Positions 41,291 through 49,527 of a stretch of DNA of 64,000 nt are shown piece by piece (the first letter of the stretch is position 1; each line of letters begins with the position of its first letter). The notes below the pieces were generated by a model. It had not been told where the DNA came from. It was given only the letters and a program-made list of their open reading frames with translations, and searched no databases. The translations under genes were made by a program, and so were the position numbers. The stretch comes from Alistipes sp. (lineage in GTDB: Bacteria; Bacteroidota; Bacteroidia; Bacteroidales; Rikenellaceae), in NCBI GenBank assembly GCA_017937125.1, contig JAGBEH010000007.1, positions 124,001-188,000 on the forward strand. Reading direction: 5' to 3'.

Positions 41291-41711
41291 TCGTCCTGAC
41301 GCCGCCGAAGCGAGCGGTCAGGGAAATCTCGCGATTTCGAGTGGCAAAGATATATGCTTTTTTCCTTTTAAGCAAAGATTTCGCCGACTTTTTTGTCTCG
41401 AAACGCAGGAAAGCGCTGTTCGGTCGGCGAAAGCGTATGCCGACGGAGCAGGGCTTCGCGGCTCTCGGAGCCGCGCGAGCCGCAGTTTGCGGCGGCGGAG
41501 GCTTGCAAATATGCTTCGCTCTCCGCAACCTGCGCCCCGCATTCGGCGGAATTCGTCGGGGCGGGCAGATGCGGCTCCGCCGCGAGCGATAAGACAGGCG
41601 GGAGAGAACAAATTATTGAAATCGAGGAGGTGTCAAGTCGTATGAGGAGGTGTCAAGTCGTATATAGTTACCGCAAAAATCACCGTCCGATCGAAAAAAT
41701 ATGCCCCGAAA
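41291..41711. other. Non-coding region right of tRNA-Pro
   Basis: About 420 bases with no supported gene. It contains GC-rich stretches with short inverted repeats (41455-41600), a further partial copy of the AGCGTATGCCG core near 41435, the second CGCGAGCGATAA, and a tandem 20-base repeat. It could hold a degraded mobile element, but no transposase or integrase remnant is recognisable. Confidence 0.55.
41624..41663. repeat. Tandem 20-base direct repeat (two copies)
   Basis: GAGGAGGTGTCAAGTCGTAT occurs twice head to tail without a gap, 94 bases before the SPFH promoter. It may be a regulator-binding site or a slippage product. Confidence 0.92.
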
Positions 41712-41744
41712 TTTGCATTCCTGAAATTTTATTTTATATCTTTG
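41712..41744 (+). promoter_or_regulatory. Promoter of the SPFH operon
   Basis: TTTG at 41712-41715 and TATCTTTG at 41737-41744 are 21 bases apart, matching the Bacteroidota -33/-7 arrangement closely. The SPFH ATG is 33 bases downstream. Confidence 0.75.
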
Positions 41745-41777
41745 CGATATCAAAATAATATCATAAAAACCGACACT

Positions 41778-42743
41778 ATGGAAAACAAGAATTTCGCCTA
41801 TTCGGGCAGCCGCACAAACGGTTTCCTTATGCTGTTCATCGATTTGCTGCTCTTTGCGGCGGGCATCGCATCATTCATCTGGGGCGCCGTGCTCAGCGAT
41901 GAAGGAATAAATACGGTAGCGGGCATCGCTTTGATAATTATAGGTATTGCCGCCATTATCACCGGTATAATATGCGCGTGCGGTTTCATCCTGCTCGAAC
42001 CCAACGAGGCGCGCGTGCTGCTCTTCTTCGGCAAGTATCGCGGCAATTTTCTCGAAACGGGATACTGGTGGGTCAATCCGTTTATGTCGGTGAAGCGCAT
42101 CTCGTTGCGCGCCCGCAATCTGAATGTCGATCCCATCAAGGTGAACGACAAGACGGGCAACCCCGTGATGATAGGTCTGGTGCTGGTATGGCGCATCAAG
42201 AGCGACGAAATCTATCGTGCCGTCTTCGACGTCGATGCCTCCCCCAAAGAAAACGAGATAGGGCTGTCGTCGGCCGCGCGTATGCAGATACTCGAAAATT
42301 TCGTCCGCGTGCAGAGCGACGCCGCTTTGCGTCAGGTTGCGGGCTGCTATGCATACGACGATGCGGGTATATCGTCGGAGGAGCTCACGCTGCGCTCGAA
42401 CAGCGGCGAGATAAACGAACAGCTCGAAGCGAAATTGAACGAGCGTCTCGAAATGGCGGGCATAGAGATCGTCGAGGCGCGTATCAACTACCTCGCATAC
42501 GCACCCGAAATCGCGGCCGTTATGTTGCGGCGCCAGCAGGCCGATGCGATAATCGCTGCCCGCGAAAAGATCGTCGAGGGAGCGGTAACGATGGTGAAAA
42601 TGGCGCTTGACAGGCTTGCCGACGACGATATCGTGGAGCTCGACGAGGATAAGAAAGCGGCTATGGTGAGCAATCTGCTCGTCGTGCTGTGTGCCGACGA
42701 AGCCGCACAACCCGTGTTGAATACTGGCACATTGCACCAATAA
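41778..42743 (+). CDS. SPFH/band-7 domain membrane protein
   Basis: A 321-residue protein with two N-terminal membrane helices (about residues 15-40 and 48-72), then an SPFH domain (LLEPNEARVLLFFGKYRGNFLETGYWWVNPF...) and a helical C-terminal part (ARINYLAYAPEIAAVMLRRQQADAIIAAREKIVEGAVTM shortened in part). SPFH proteins form oligomeric membrane microdomains or protease-associated scaffolds. The ATG at 41778 follows the promoter well; an upstream ATG at 41742 overlaps the promoter. The next gene, an Arc-like protein, follows 15 bases later, a pairing I have seen repeatedly in Bacteroidota. Confidence 0.9.
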   Translation: MENKNFAYSGSRTNGFLMLFIDLLLFAAGIASFIWGAVLSDEGINTVAGIALIIIGIAAIITGIICACGFILLEPNEARVLLFFGKYRGNFLETGYWWVNPFMSVKRISLRARNLNVDPIKVNDKTGNPVMIGLVLVWRIKSDEIYRAVFDVDASPKENEIGLSSAARMQILENFVRVQSDAALRQVAGCYAYDDAGISSEELTLRSNSGEINEQLEAKLNERLEMAGIEIVEARINYLAYAPEIAAVMLRRQQADAIIAAREKIVEGAVTMVKMALDRLADDDIVELDEDKKAAMVSNLLVVLCADEAAQPVLNTGTLHQ

Positions 42744-42758
42744 TCGTTCGCAAATAAG

Positions 42759-42965
42759 GTGGCGAAAAAAGAGACATCGACGAAAAGTTTCGTCCTGCGC
42801 GTGGACGGCGAGACTATGGAGGCGCTCGAAAAGTGGGCGGCCGATGAGTTCCGCAGCATCAACGGGCAGCTGCAATGGATAATCGCGGAGGCGCTGCGCA
42901 AAAGCGGGCGCCTGCCGAAACGATTGCGTGCGACGAAAGAAAAACTCTCTGAAAATGAACGTTAA
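42759..42965 (+). CDS. Arc-family ribbon-helix-helix protein
   Basis: A 68-residue protein with GTG start. It fits the Arc/MetJ ribbon-helix-helix fold: a short beta strand (SFVLRVDGETMEALEKWAADEF) followed by RSINGQLQWIIAEALRKSG. Such proteins dimerise and bind DNA, so it is a candidate repressor of this operon. The stop overlaps the start of the next gene by 11 bases. No toxin gene is recognisable alongside, so an antitoxin role is not supported. Confidence 0.85.
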   Translation: MAKKETSTKSFVLRVDGETMEALEKWAADEFRSINGQLQWIIAEALRKSGRLPKRLRATKEKLSENER

Positions 42966-43425
42966 AAGTATGTTTTCCCCCGAGCGGCTGCGGGCATTCG
43001 TCCGCACTCCTCTGTGGCTCGGCCTTCCCGTAGCCGCGATTGTCGCTTTTGCGGTAATATGGGCGATATGCGCATCCTCTCCCGCCGTAGATAATCCGCT
43101 CAAGAGCGCAACGGTATCGGCCGTATGCGTCGCAATCGGCTGGGTGCTCGGCATTTGGGCTTCGGTGACGCCCGACAACGAAAAGGACGATGAAAAGGAC
43201 GACGATATGAATGCCGATACGGTGGACGACGTCCCGATTTTGCGTGCCCGACTGACGGTCGCCGTATTGCTGCTGGGATTTTTAGCCATCATATCGATTC
43301 CCGACATCTGCCGTGTCGTGGAAGACGGACGTCCCGTAGCGATCGGCATTGCGGGCTTTATGACCAAACTGCTGGGCATTGCGGCCGTCGCCATACCCGT
43401 ATGGCTGCGATTGCGCTGCCGATAA
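42955..43425 (+). CDS. Small membrane protein of the SPFH-Arc unit
   Basis: A 156-residue protein with four predicted membrane segments (about 20-38, 45-65, 98-115 and 128-150) and an acidic cytoplasmic or periplasmic loop between helices two and three (PDNEKDDEKDDDMNADTVDD). I do not recognise a family. The ATG at 42955 overlaps the Arc-like gene, so the three genes from 41778 form one transcript. A partner role for the SPFH protein is inferred from linkage only. Confidence 0.7.
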   Translation: MNVKSMFSPERLRAFVRTPLWLGLPVAAIVAFAVIWAICASSPAVDNPLKSATVSAVCVAIGWVLGIWASVTPDNEKDDEKDDDMNADTVDDVPILRARLTVAVLLLGFLAIISIPDICRVVEDGRPVAIGIAGFMTKLLGIAAVAIPVWLRLRCR

Positions 43426-43437
43426 ACCGAAAATCGT

Positions 43438-43445
43438 TATCTTTG
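43438..43445 (+). promoter_or_regulatory. -7 promoter element of the HAD phosphatase gene
   Basis: TATCTTTG matches the -7 consensus 31 bases upstream of the phosphatase ATG. Confidence 0.6.
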
Positions 43446-43476
43446 CGGTTGCCGTATCCGTTGCGGCGCCTTGAAT

Positions 43477-44124
43477 ATGATCAAACTTGTAATTTTCGAC
43501 CTCGACGGCACTTTGCTCGATACGATAGGCGACCTCGCTGCTTCGTGCGATGCTGTGCTCGCACGGCACTCCCTGCCGCTGCATACTTACGATGAATACC
43601 GCCATATGGTCGGACGGGGTATTTTGCGCCTCGTCGAGGCCGCCATACCCGAACATCTGCGTACGGCCGAGTTCGTCGAGCGCGTGCGCGCCGATTTCGT
43701 GGAGTATTACCTCGCGCATATCGATTCGCATACGGTGCCTTACGAGGGTATTCCCGAACTGTTGCGCGAACTCGCGGCGCGTGGCATAGCCGTTGCGGTC
43801 GCATCCAATAAATTTCAGGCGGGAACGGCGAAGCTCATCGCGAAATTCTTCCCCGATGTGCCGTTCGTCGCGGTGCTGGGGCAGAGGGTCGGCATTCCGT
43901 TGAAGCCCGACCCGCAAATCGACGAGGAGATTATGGCGGCTGCGGGTGTCGCCCCGTCGGAGTGTCTGCACGTGGGCGATTCGGGCGTGGATATGCAGAC
44001 GGCACGTGCTGCGGGCGTACGCTCCGCAGGTGTGACGTGGGGGTTCCGCAGCCGCGAAGAACTCGCAGAAAACGGGGCGGATGTCATTATAGACCGTCCT
44101 TCCGAACTGTCGGACTTATTGTAG
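43477..44124 (+). CDS. HAD-family phosphatase, phosphoglycolate phosphatase-like
   Basis: A 215-residue cytoplasmic hydrolase with all HAD motifs: nucleophile D8 and D10 in FDLDGTLLDT, VASNK (motif II) with the cap domain between, KPDPQ (motif III lysine) and HVGDSGVDMQTARAAGV (motif IV). This form (C1 cap, about 215 residues) is usually annotated phosphoglycolate phosphatase but similar proteins act on other small phosphates. The ATG at 43477 directly precedes the first strand; TTG at 43471 is an alternative. The sirtuin gene follows three bases later. Confidence 0.92.
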   Translation: MIKLVIFDLDGTLLDTIGDLAASCDAVLARHSLPLHTYDEYRHMVGRGILRLVEAAIPEHLRTAEFVERVRADFVEYYLAHIDSHTVPYEGIPELLRELAARGIAVAVASNKFQAGTAKLIAKFFPDVPFVAVLGQRVGIPLKPDPQIDEEIMAAAGVAPSECLHVGDSGVDMQTARAAGVRSAGVTWGFRSREELAENGADVIIDRPSELSDLL

Positions 44125-44127
44125 ATT

Positions 44128-44823
44128 ATGAAAAAGATAGTCGTTTTTACAGGTGCGGGTGTGAGCGCCGACAGCGGGCTCGCCACTTTTCGCGATGCCG
44201 ACGGTCTGTGGGCCGATTACCGTATCGAGGATGTGTGCACGCCCGAAGCGCTTGCGGCCGACCGCGCTAAGGTCGTGGAGTTCTATAACCTGCGACGTCG
44301 CGAAATGCTCGAAAAAAGCCCCAATGCGGGGCATTCGGCCATAGCGGCCCTCGAACGCGACTTCGATGTCGAGGTCGTTACCCAGAATGTCGATAACCTG
44401 CACGAGAGGGCAGGCTCGTCCCGCGTGACGCATCTTCACGGCGAACTTACCAAGTTGCGCTCGTCGCGCAATCCCGAACTTATCGTCCCGCTCGACGGCT
44501 GGGAGCAGAAACTCGATGCCGCAGCTCCCGACGGTTCGCTGTTGAGGCCTCACATAGTCTTTTTCGGCGAGGCCGTGCCGATGTTCGATACGGCTGTGCG
44601 CATTGTCGCATCGGCGGACGTGCTTATCGTCGTCGGAACCTCGCTGGCCGTCTATCCCGCCGCGTCGCTCGTGCGCTATGCCGCACCCGAAGTCCCCATA
44701 TATGTCGTCGATCCCGCAACGCCCGATATGTCGCTGATACGCAACCCGCTGACGCATATCAAGGCCCGTTCGGCGGAAGGACTTCCGAAACTTGCGGAGA
44801 TGTTGCGCGAAAAATATCTGTAA
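44128..44823 (+). CDS. cobB-like: Sir2-family NAD-dependent protein deacylase, without zinc ribbon
   Basis: A 231-residue sirtuin that removes acyl groups from lysines using NAD. Visible motifs are GAGVSADSGLATFR (NAD binding), TQNVDNLHERAG, catalytic H104 in THLHGEL, and GTSLAVYPAASLV. Y53 and R56 (FYNLRRR) correspond to the Y-x-x-R pair that lets E. coli CobB and SIRT5 accept succinyl lysine. The four cysteines of the zinc ribbon are missing; the whole protein has only one cysteine (C37). Compared with CobB, the zinc module is replaced by a short loop (SSRNPELIVPLDGWEQKL). It is likely folded and active but structurally divergent. Confidence 0.9.
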   Translation: MKKIVVFTGAGVSADSGLATFRDADGLWADYRIEDVCTPEALAADRAKVVEFYNLRRREMLEKSPNAGHSAIAALERDFDVEVVTQNVDNLHERAGSSRVTHLHGELTKLRSSRNPELIVPLDGWEQKLDAAAPDGSLLRPHIVFFGEAVPMFDTAVRIVASADVLIVVGTSLAVYPAASLVRYAAPEVPIYVVDPATPDMSLIRNPLTHIKARSAEGLPKLAEMLREKYL

Positions 44824-44829
44824 CCGAAT

Positions 44830-45948
44830 TTATTTCCGTTCGTTTTCGTAGATGTCGAGCAGCTCCTTCGCCGCGACGAACGAGCTCAGTCTGGCATCTA
44901 ATACGCGTTGCTCGATGTCGGCTATGCGGCTTTCTATCGCGGGATTGCGGTAGAAGTCGTTCTTGAGTTTCTCGTTGATGGTCTCGTACATCCAGTACTT
45001 GTTCTGGCGGTTGCGGTTCGCCGGGAAATAACCGTTCGCGCGTATGTGGTCGAGATACTCCTCGACGCCTTTCCATACCTCCTCCAGTCCCGTTTTGTCT
45101 ACCGCCGAGCAGGTATATACCTGTGCCCGCCATTCCGACTCGGGCATCGGGAATAGCCGCAATGCGTTCTGAAACTGCGCTTTCGCAAGCTGCGCCTTGT
45201 TTATGTTCTCGCCGTCGGCTTTGGTGATTACCATAATGTCGGCCATCTCCATAATGCCGCGTTTTATGCCCTGCAACTCGTCGCCCGCACCCGAAATCTG
45301 CAACAGCATAAACATATCGACCATCGAATGCACGGCCGTCTCCGACTGTCCGACGCCTACCGTTTCAATGAATATTATGTCGAAGCCCGCGGCTTCGCAG
45401 AGGATTATCGTCTCGCGTGTCTTGCGCGCCACGCCGCCTAAGGAACCCGCCGACGGCGAGGGGCGGATGAAGACCTTCGGGTTGGCCGATATGCTCTCCA
45501 TACGTGTCTTGTCGCCGAGTATCGAACCTCCGCTGCGTTCGGACGAGGGGTCTATGGCCAGCACCGCCAGCTTGTGGCGGAGCGACGTCACCATATTGCC
45601 CACCGCCTCGATGAATGTCGATTTGCCCGCCCCCGGTACGCCCGTTATGCCTATGCGTACCGAGTTGCCCGCATAGGGCAGACACCGTTCGATTATCTCC
45701 TGCGCCTGCGCATAGTGGTCGGGGTTGTTGCTTTCGATAAGCGTTATGGCCTGCGACAGCGTGGTTATGTTGCCTGCGAGTATGCCTTCTACATACTCGT
45801 CAGTCGATAGCGTACGGCGTTTCTTGCGTACGAAATACGGATTGACGACGGGCTGGTCCTCGACCCCCGCCGTTACATTCAGAGCCGTATCGTGATGCGT
45901 ATCCGCGTATTCGCGTTCGAAGTGTTCGATTTTGGTATGATTTGCCAT
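44830..45948 (-). CDS. meaB: Methylmalonyl-CoA mutase-associated GTPase MeaB
   Basis: A 372-residue G3E-family GTPase that protects and loads cobalamin into methylmalonyl-CoA mutase. The Walker A is GITGVPGAGKST, followed by LAVLAIDPSS (motif characteristic of ArgK/MeaB), ETVGVGQSE (switch II) and ITKADG (base recognition, NKxD-like). The mutase itself is not in this window, but epimerase and methylmalonyl-CoA decarboxylase lie nearby, fitting the propionate pathway. Its ATG overlaps the stop of the thioredoxin-fold gene (TAATG). Confidence 0.96.
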   Translation of the reverse strand: MANHTKIEHFEREYADTHHDTALNVTAGVEDQPVVNPYFVRKKRRTLSTDEYVEGILAGNITTLSQAITLIESNNPDHYAQAQEIIERCLPYAGNSVRIGITGVPGAGKSTFIEAVGNMVTSLRHKLAVLAIDPSSERSGGSILGDKTRMESISANPKVFIRPSPSAGSLGGVARKTRETIILCEAAGFDIIFIETVGVGQSETAVHSMVDMFMLLQISGAGDELQGIKRGIMEMADIMVITKADGENINKAQLAKAQFQNALRLFPMPESEWRAQVYTCSAVDKTGLEEVWKGVEEYLDHIRANGYFPANRNRQNKYWMYETINEKLKNDFYRNPAIESRIADIEQRVLDARLSSFVAAKELLDIYENERK

Positions 45949-46415
45949 TATTCAGCTGTGAGTTTTTTGAAGAAGTCATCATCGACGGTTATCGGGTTCC
46001 CGAACCATACCGCTTTGCGTTTGCGGTTCACTATCACGCCGAACGGAACGTATCGCACGCCGAAATCCTGGAATATCCGTCCCGTATCGTCTATGAGCGC
46101 CCCTATGCGGCCGCCGAGGCATTCCCGCAGGTGGCTGTCGATATGCGACGGGTCTTCGCGCGTGACGAATATCACCTGTATCGGTGTGTCGCTGTCGGCG
46201 ATATATCGCTTGATTTTCAGAAACGATTCGATGCAGGGTACGGTATTCGAGCGGACGAACTCGATGTATGTGTACTCGCCCTGTTGCGGGACGATGCCGT
46301 CGAGCCAGTTCGCCGTCTTTATCTTCGGTATCCGCTCGTTCAGGGCTATGTTCTGTGCCGAAAGCGGAGTGCCGAAAACTACGGCGAGCAGCAGTATGAA
46401 AACCGTTTTTCTCAT
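45948..46415 (-). CDS. Exported thioredoxin-fold protein with a single cysteine
   Basis: A 155-residue protein with signal peptide (ending LSAQ) and a TlpA/thioredoxin-like fold: EYTYIEFVRSNTVPCIESFLKI holds the active-site region, then VIFVTREDPSHI, LIDDTGRIFQDFGVRYVPFGVIV with the cis-proline loop. Only one cysteine is present where CxxC is expected, so classical disulfide exchange is unlikely; a peroxiredoxin-like or structural role is possible. It is cotranscribed with meaB by a one-base overlap, though no functional link is evident. Confidence 0.75.
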   Translation of the reverse strand: MRKTVFILLLAVVFGTPLSAQNIALNERIPKIKTANWLDGIVPQQGEYTYIEFVRSNTVPCIESFLKIKRYIADSDTPIQVIFVTREDPSHIDSHLRECLGGRIGALIDDTGRIFQDFGVRYVPFGVIVNRKRKAVWFGNPITVDDDFFKKLTAE

Positions 46416-46551
46416 CGTCTGCGGGTGTTATTCGCAACGAAGATAGTGAATTTTTCGAAAACGGCGTTCGTAAATTCGCGTAAGAGGTGCGAAAACTCGA
46501 AAAATGCGGGTAAAAACGGACGGATAAATTTCGTATTTCGGAAAGAAGTAG

Positions 46552-46559
46552 TACCTTTG
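46552..46559 (+). promoter_or_regulatory. -7 promoter element of the methylmalonyl-CoA operon
   Basis: TACCTTTG matches the -7 consensus; TTTC at 46529-46532 is 19 bases upstream and may serve as -33. A 74-base leader precedes the epimerase ATG. Confidence 0.65.
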
Positions 46560-46633
46560 TAAGGTTTGTGCGTAACACTGTACGTACGCGGAAATGAATT
46601 GCGATAATACTAATCTTATAAAACTTTGAAGTT

Positions 46634-47044
46634 ATGAAAGTATCACACATCGAACATCTCGGCATCGCCGTGAAGAGTCTCGACGAGGCTATTCCCTATT
46701 GGGAGAATGTACTCGGACTGAAATGTTATGCTATCGAAGAAGTTGCCGACCAGAAAGTGCGTACGGCTTTCTTTATGTTGGGGCAGACCAAAATCGAGTT
46801 GCTCGAACCGACGAGCGAGGATTCCACGATAGCCAAATATATCGAGAATCGCGGCATCGGCATCCACCATATGGCTCTCGCCTGCGAGAATATCGAGGAG
46901 CAGCTGGCCGATGCGGCCGAGAAGGGTATCCGCCTTATCGACGCTACGCCGCGCAAGGGCGCCGAGGGTATGACCATCGCATTCCTGCACCCGAAATCCA
47001 CGCAGGGCATCCTGACCGAACTTTGCGAGAATAAAAACAAATAA
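46634..47044 (+). CDS. mce: Methylmalonyl-CoA epimerase
   Basis: A 136-residue glyoxalase-fold enzyme that interconverts (R)- and (S)-methylmalonyl-CoA. Metal ligand positions appear in HIEHLGIAVKSLDEA, the KIELLEP strand, the GIGIHHMALACENI segment and the final glutamate strand (ILTEL). Length and sequence fit the family exactly. It heads the operon that encodes the sodium-pumping decarboxylase and follows a clear promoter; meaB is on the opposite side. Confidence 0.97.
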   Translation: MKVSHIEHLGIAVKSLDEAIPYWENVLGLKCYAIEEVADQKVRTAFFMLGQTKIELLEPTSEDSTIAKYIENRGIGIHHMALACENIEEQLADAAEKGIRLIDATPRKGAEGMTIAFLHPKSTQGILTELCENKNK

Positions 47045-47059
47045 TTTGTCATAAATACT

Positions 47060-48622
47060 ATGAGCGAAATTCAGAAAGAGGTGGCCAAACTCATCGAAAA
47101 CCGTGAGCAGGCACGTCTCGGAGGTGGCCAGAAGGCTATCGATAAACAGCACGAAAAGGGTAAGTACACGGCTCGCGAACGTATCCAGATGTTGCTCGAC
47201 GAGGGCAGCTTCGAGGAGTTCGATATGTTCGTAACGCACCGCTGCACCGACTTCGGTATGGATGCGAAACACACGTTCGGCGACGGCGTGGTGACGGGTT
47301 ACGGTACGATCAACGGCCGTCTGGTCTATATCTATGCGCAGGACTTTACCGTTACGGCGGGTTCGTTGTCGATCACTATGGCCGAGAAGATCTGCAAGGT
47401 GCAGGATATGGCTATGCGCAACGGCGCTCCCTGCATCGGCCTCAACGACTCGGGCGGCGCGCGTATTCAGGAGGGCATCAACGCTTTGGCGGGCTATGCC
47501 AACATCTTCCAGCGCAACGTTATGTCGTCGGGCGTCATTCCGCAGATTTCGGCTATTCTGGGCCCCTGCGCGGGCGGTGCTGTCTATTCTCCCGCTTTGA
47601 CCGACTTCATCATTATGAAGCGTCAGACGTCGAATATGTTCCTCACGGGCCCGAAGGTCGTTAAGACCGTGACGGGCGAGGACGTTACGCAGGAGCAGCT
47701 CGGCGGCGCTACTATGCACACGACCAAATCGGGCGTGGCGCAGTTCGCCGTAGACACCGAAGAGGAGTGCGTGGCACTTATCCGCGAACTGCTCTCGTAC
47801 CTGCCGCAGAACAATATGGAGGATGCTCCTCTGGCTCTGTGCAAGGACAATATCGCTCGTTTGGAGGACTCGCTCAACGAGATCATTCCCGACAGCCCCA
47901 ACAAGGCTTACGATATGGCCGAAGTCATCAAGGCTATCGTCGATAACGGCGAGTACCTCGAATCGGCAGCAGGCTATGCCAAGAATATCATCACCTGCTT
48001 CGCCCGTTTCAACGGCCAGAGCGTGGGTATCATCGCCAACCAGCCCAAATTTATGGCGGGCGTGCTGGATATCAACGCGAGCCGCAAGGCTGCACGCTTC
48101 GTGCGCTTCTGCGATGCGTTCAATATCCCTCTCGTTACTTTGGTCGATGTCCCCGGTTTCCTGCCCGGTACGGCTCAGGAGTACGGCGGCGTGATTACCC
48201 ACGGTGCCAAACTGCTCTTCGCCTACTGCGAGGCGACGGTTCCCAAGGTTACCGTTACGCTGCGCAAGGCTTACGGCGGCGCGTATATCGTTATGTCGTC
48301 TAAACATATCCGCGGCGATATCAACTACGCTTGGCCTACGGCCGAGATCGCCGTTATGGGTGCGAGCGGCGCCGTCGGCGTGCTCCACGCCAAGGAGGTC
48401 GCTGCCATAGAGGATCCCGAGGAGCGCGCCAAGTTCGTCGCCGAGAAGGAGAAGGAGTACAACGACAAGTTCTCGAATCCCTACAACGCTGCGCGTTACG
48501 GATATATCGACGACATCATCGAGCCGCGCAATACCCGTTTCCGCATAATCCGCGCTTTGCAGTCGCTGGCGACCAAGCGTTTGCAGAACCCTGCGAAGAA
48601 ACATTCGAATATTCCTTTGTAA
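47060..48622 (+). CDS. mmdA: Methylmalonyl-CoA decarboxylase alpha subunit (carboxyltransferase)
   Basis: A 520-residue acyl-CoA carboxylase beta-type protein. It has two crotonase-like lobes with [35 protein letters not shown] and the C-terminal [16 protein letters not shown] signature. In this operon it transfers the carboxyl group of (S)-methylmalonyl-CoA to the biotin carrier, making propionyl-CoA. Propionyl-CoA carboxylase is the alternative reading, but the adjacent membrane beta subunit and OadG-like subunit argue for the decarboxylase pump. Confidence 0.95.
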   Translation: MSEIQKEVAKLIENREQARLGGGQKAIDKQHEKGKYTARERIQMLLDEGSFEEFDMFVTHRCTDFGMDAKHTFGDGVVTGYGTINGRLVYIYAQDFTVTAGSLSITMAEKICKVQDMAMRNGAPCIGLNDSGGARIQEGINALAGYANIFQRNVMSSGVIPQISAILGPCAGGAVYSPALTDFIIMKRQTSNMFLTGPKVVKTVTGEDVTQEQLGGATMHTTKSGVAQFAVDTEEECVALIRELLSYLPQNNMEDAPLALCKDNIARLEDSLNEIIPDSPNKAYDMAEVIKAIVDNGEYLESAAGYAKNIITCFARFNGQSVGIIANQPKFMAGVLDINASRKAARFVRFCDAFNIPLVTLVDVPGFLPGTAQEYGGVITHGAKLLFAYCEATVPKVTVTLRKAYGGAYIVMSSKHIRGDINYAWPTAEIAVMGASGAVGVLHAKEVAAIEDPEERAKFVAEKEKEYNDKFSNPYNAARYGYIDDIIEPRNTRFRIIRALQSLATKRLQNPAKKHSNIPL

Positions 48623-48633
48623 AATATTGAGTT

Positions 48634-49053
48634 ATGATACAGACTGAAATTGCGGAACGCACCGATACCCTCGCCGCATCCGTTGCGGAGCAGGCGGGCG
48701 TCATCGCGCAGGGTGCCGCAGAGGCTGCGGAAAAGGCTCCCGTGGACTGGGGTAATATTCTTATGATTTCGGCCGTAGGCTTCGGTTTGGTCGTCGTGAT
48801 GCTGATTCTGCTGGTCTTCGTGATGAAGGGCTTCGGCGCCATATTCTCGATGCACCGCGAAAAGGCTCCCGCCGCTAAAGTCCATATGAGCGACGAGGTC
48901 GTCGTGGCAATCACGACGGCGCTGAAACTCTATAAGAGCGTGCTCCACGACCGCGAATCGGAGATGCTTACCATCAACCGCATCGCGCGAACCTATTCGC
49001 CTTGGAATTCGAAAATTTACGGACTCACTTCAATGCCCGAACGAAAAAAATAA
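48634..49053 (+). CDS. OadG-like delta/gamma subunit of sodium pump decarboxylase
   Basis: A 139-residue protein with one membrane helix (about residues 42-66, ILMISAVGFGLVVVMLILLV) and a charged C-terminal half, typical of OadG/MmdD subunits that hold the complex together at the membrane. The C-terminus (DEVVVAITTALKLYKS) is a conserved part of this family in Bacteroidota. It sits between the alpha subunit and the biotin carrier gene. Confidence 0.9.
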   Translation: MIQTEIAERTDTLAASVAEQAGVIAQGAAEAAEKAPVDWGNILMISAVGFGLVVVMLILLVFVMKGFGAIFSMHREKAPAAKVHMSDEVVVAITTALKLYKSVLHDRESEMLTINRIARTYSPWNSKIYGLTSMPERKK

Positions 49054-49058
49054 TACAT

Positions 49059-49517
49059 ATGAAAGACTATTCATTGAAAATCAACGGACATCAGTACGAT
49101 GTTTCGATAGATGAAATCAACGATGCTTCGACCGTTGCGAACGTAGTGGTAAACGGCGTGTCGTACAGTGTCGAGATCGCAGGCGGCAAAGCTCCCGCGG
49201 CGAAGAAACCTCATGTCGTTCCCGCTCCCAAGGAGACGGGATTGAGCGTAGCTCCCCAGACGGCCGCTCCGACCCCGAAGGTCGCAGCCGTCGCTCCGTC
49301 GGGCGCCCACAATATCAGCTGCCCGCTTCCGGGGACCGTGCTTTCGCTTCGCGTGAAGGTCGGCGACTCGGTTGCGGCAGGCCAGACCGTGGCAGTCGTC
49401 GAGGCTATGAAGATGGAGAACAACATCGACGCCGACCGCGCGGGCGTAGTCAAGAACGTGGCCGTACGCGAAGGCGAAACCGTCGCTGAAGGCGCCGTAT
49501 TGATAACCCTCGAATAG
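49059..49517 (+). CDS. mmdC: Biotin carrier subunit of methylmalonyl-CoA decarboxylase
   Basis: A 152-residue biotin/lipoyl carrier. A small N-terminal domain (residues 1-40) leads to an Ala/Pro-rich linker (45-80) and the biotinyl domain (85-152) with K118 in EAMKMEN, the site of biotin attachment. It carries carboxyl groups from the alpha subunit to the membrane beta subunit. The ATG at 49059 is five bases after the preceding stop; a longer in-frame start at 49002 lies inside the upstream gene. Confidence 0.96.
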   Translation: MKDYSLKINGHQYDVSIDEINDASTVANVVVNGVSYSVEIAGGKAPAAKKPHVVPAPKETGLSVAPQTAAPTPKVAAVAPSGAHNISCPLPGTVLSLRVKVGDSVAAGQTVAVVEAMKMENNIDADRAGVVKNVAVREGETVAEGAVLITLE

Positions 49518-49527
49518 ACATTGCGTT

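Noticed and set aside
40942..41592. A 216-codon frame across the tRNA-Pro gene
   Set aside because: It reads through a tRNA, a terminator and repeats, and its sequence shows no protein-like pattern.
42759..43425. Toxin-antitoxin module (Arc-like protein as antitoxin)
   Set aside because: The partner is a multi-helix membrane protein of 156 residues with no toxin features, and the SPFH gene is part of the same unit.
46643..48604. A 653-codon minus-strand frame opposite mce-mmdA
   Set aside because: It spans two well-recognised genes and their spacer in antisense; no family resemblance.
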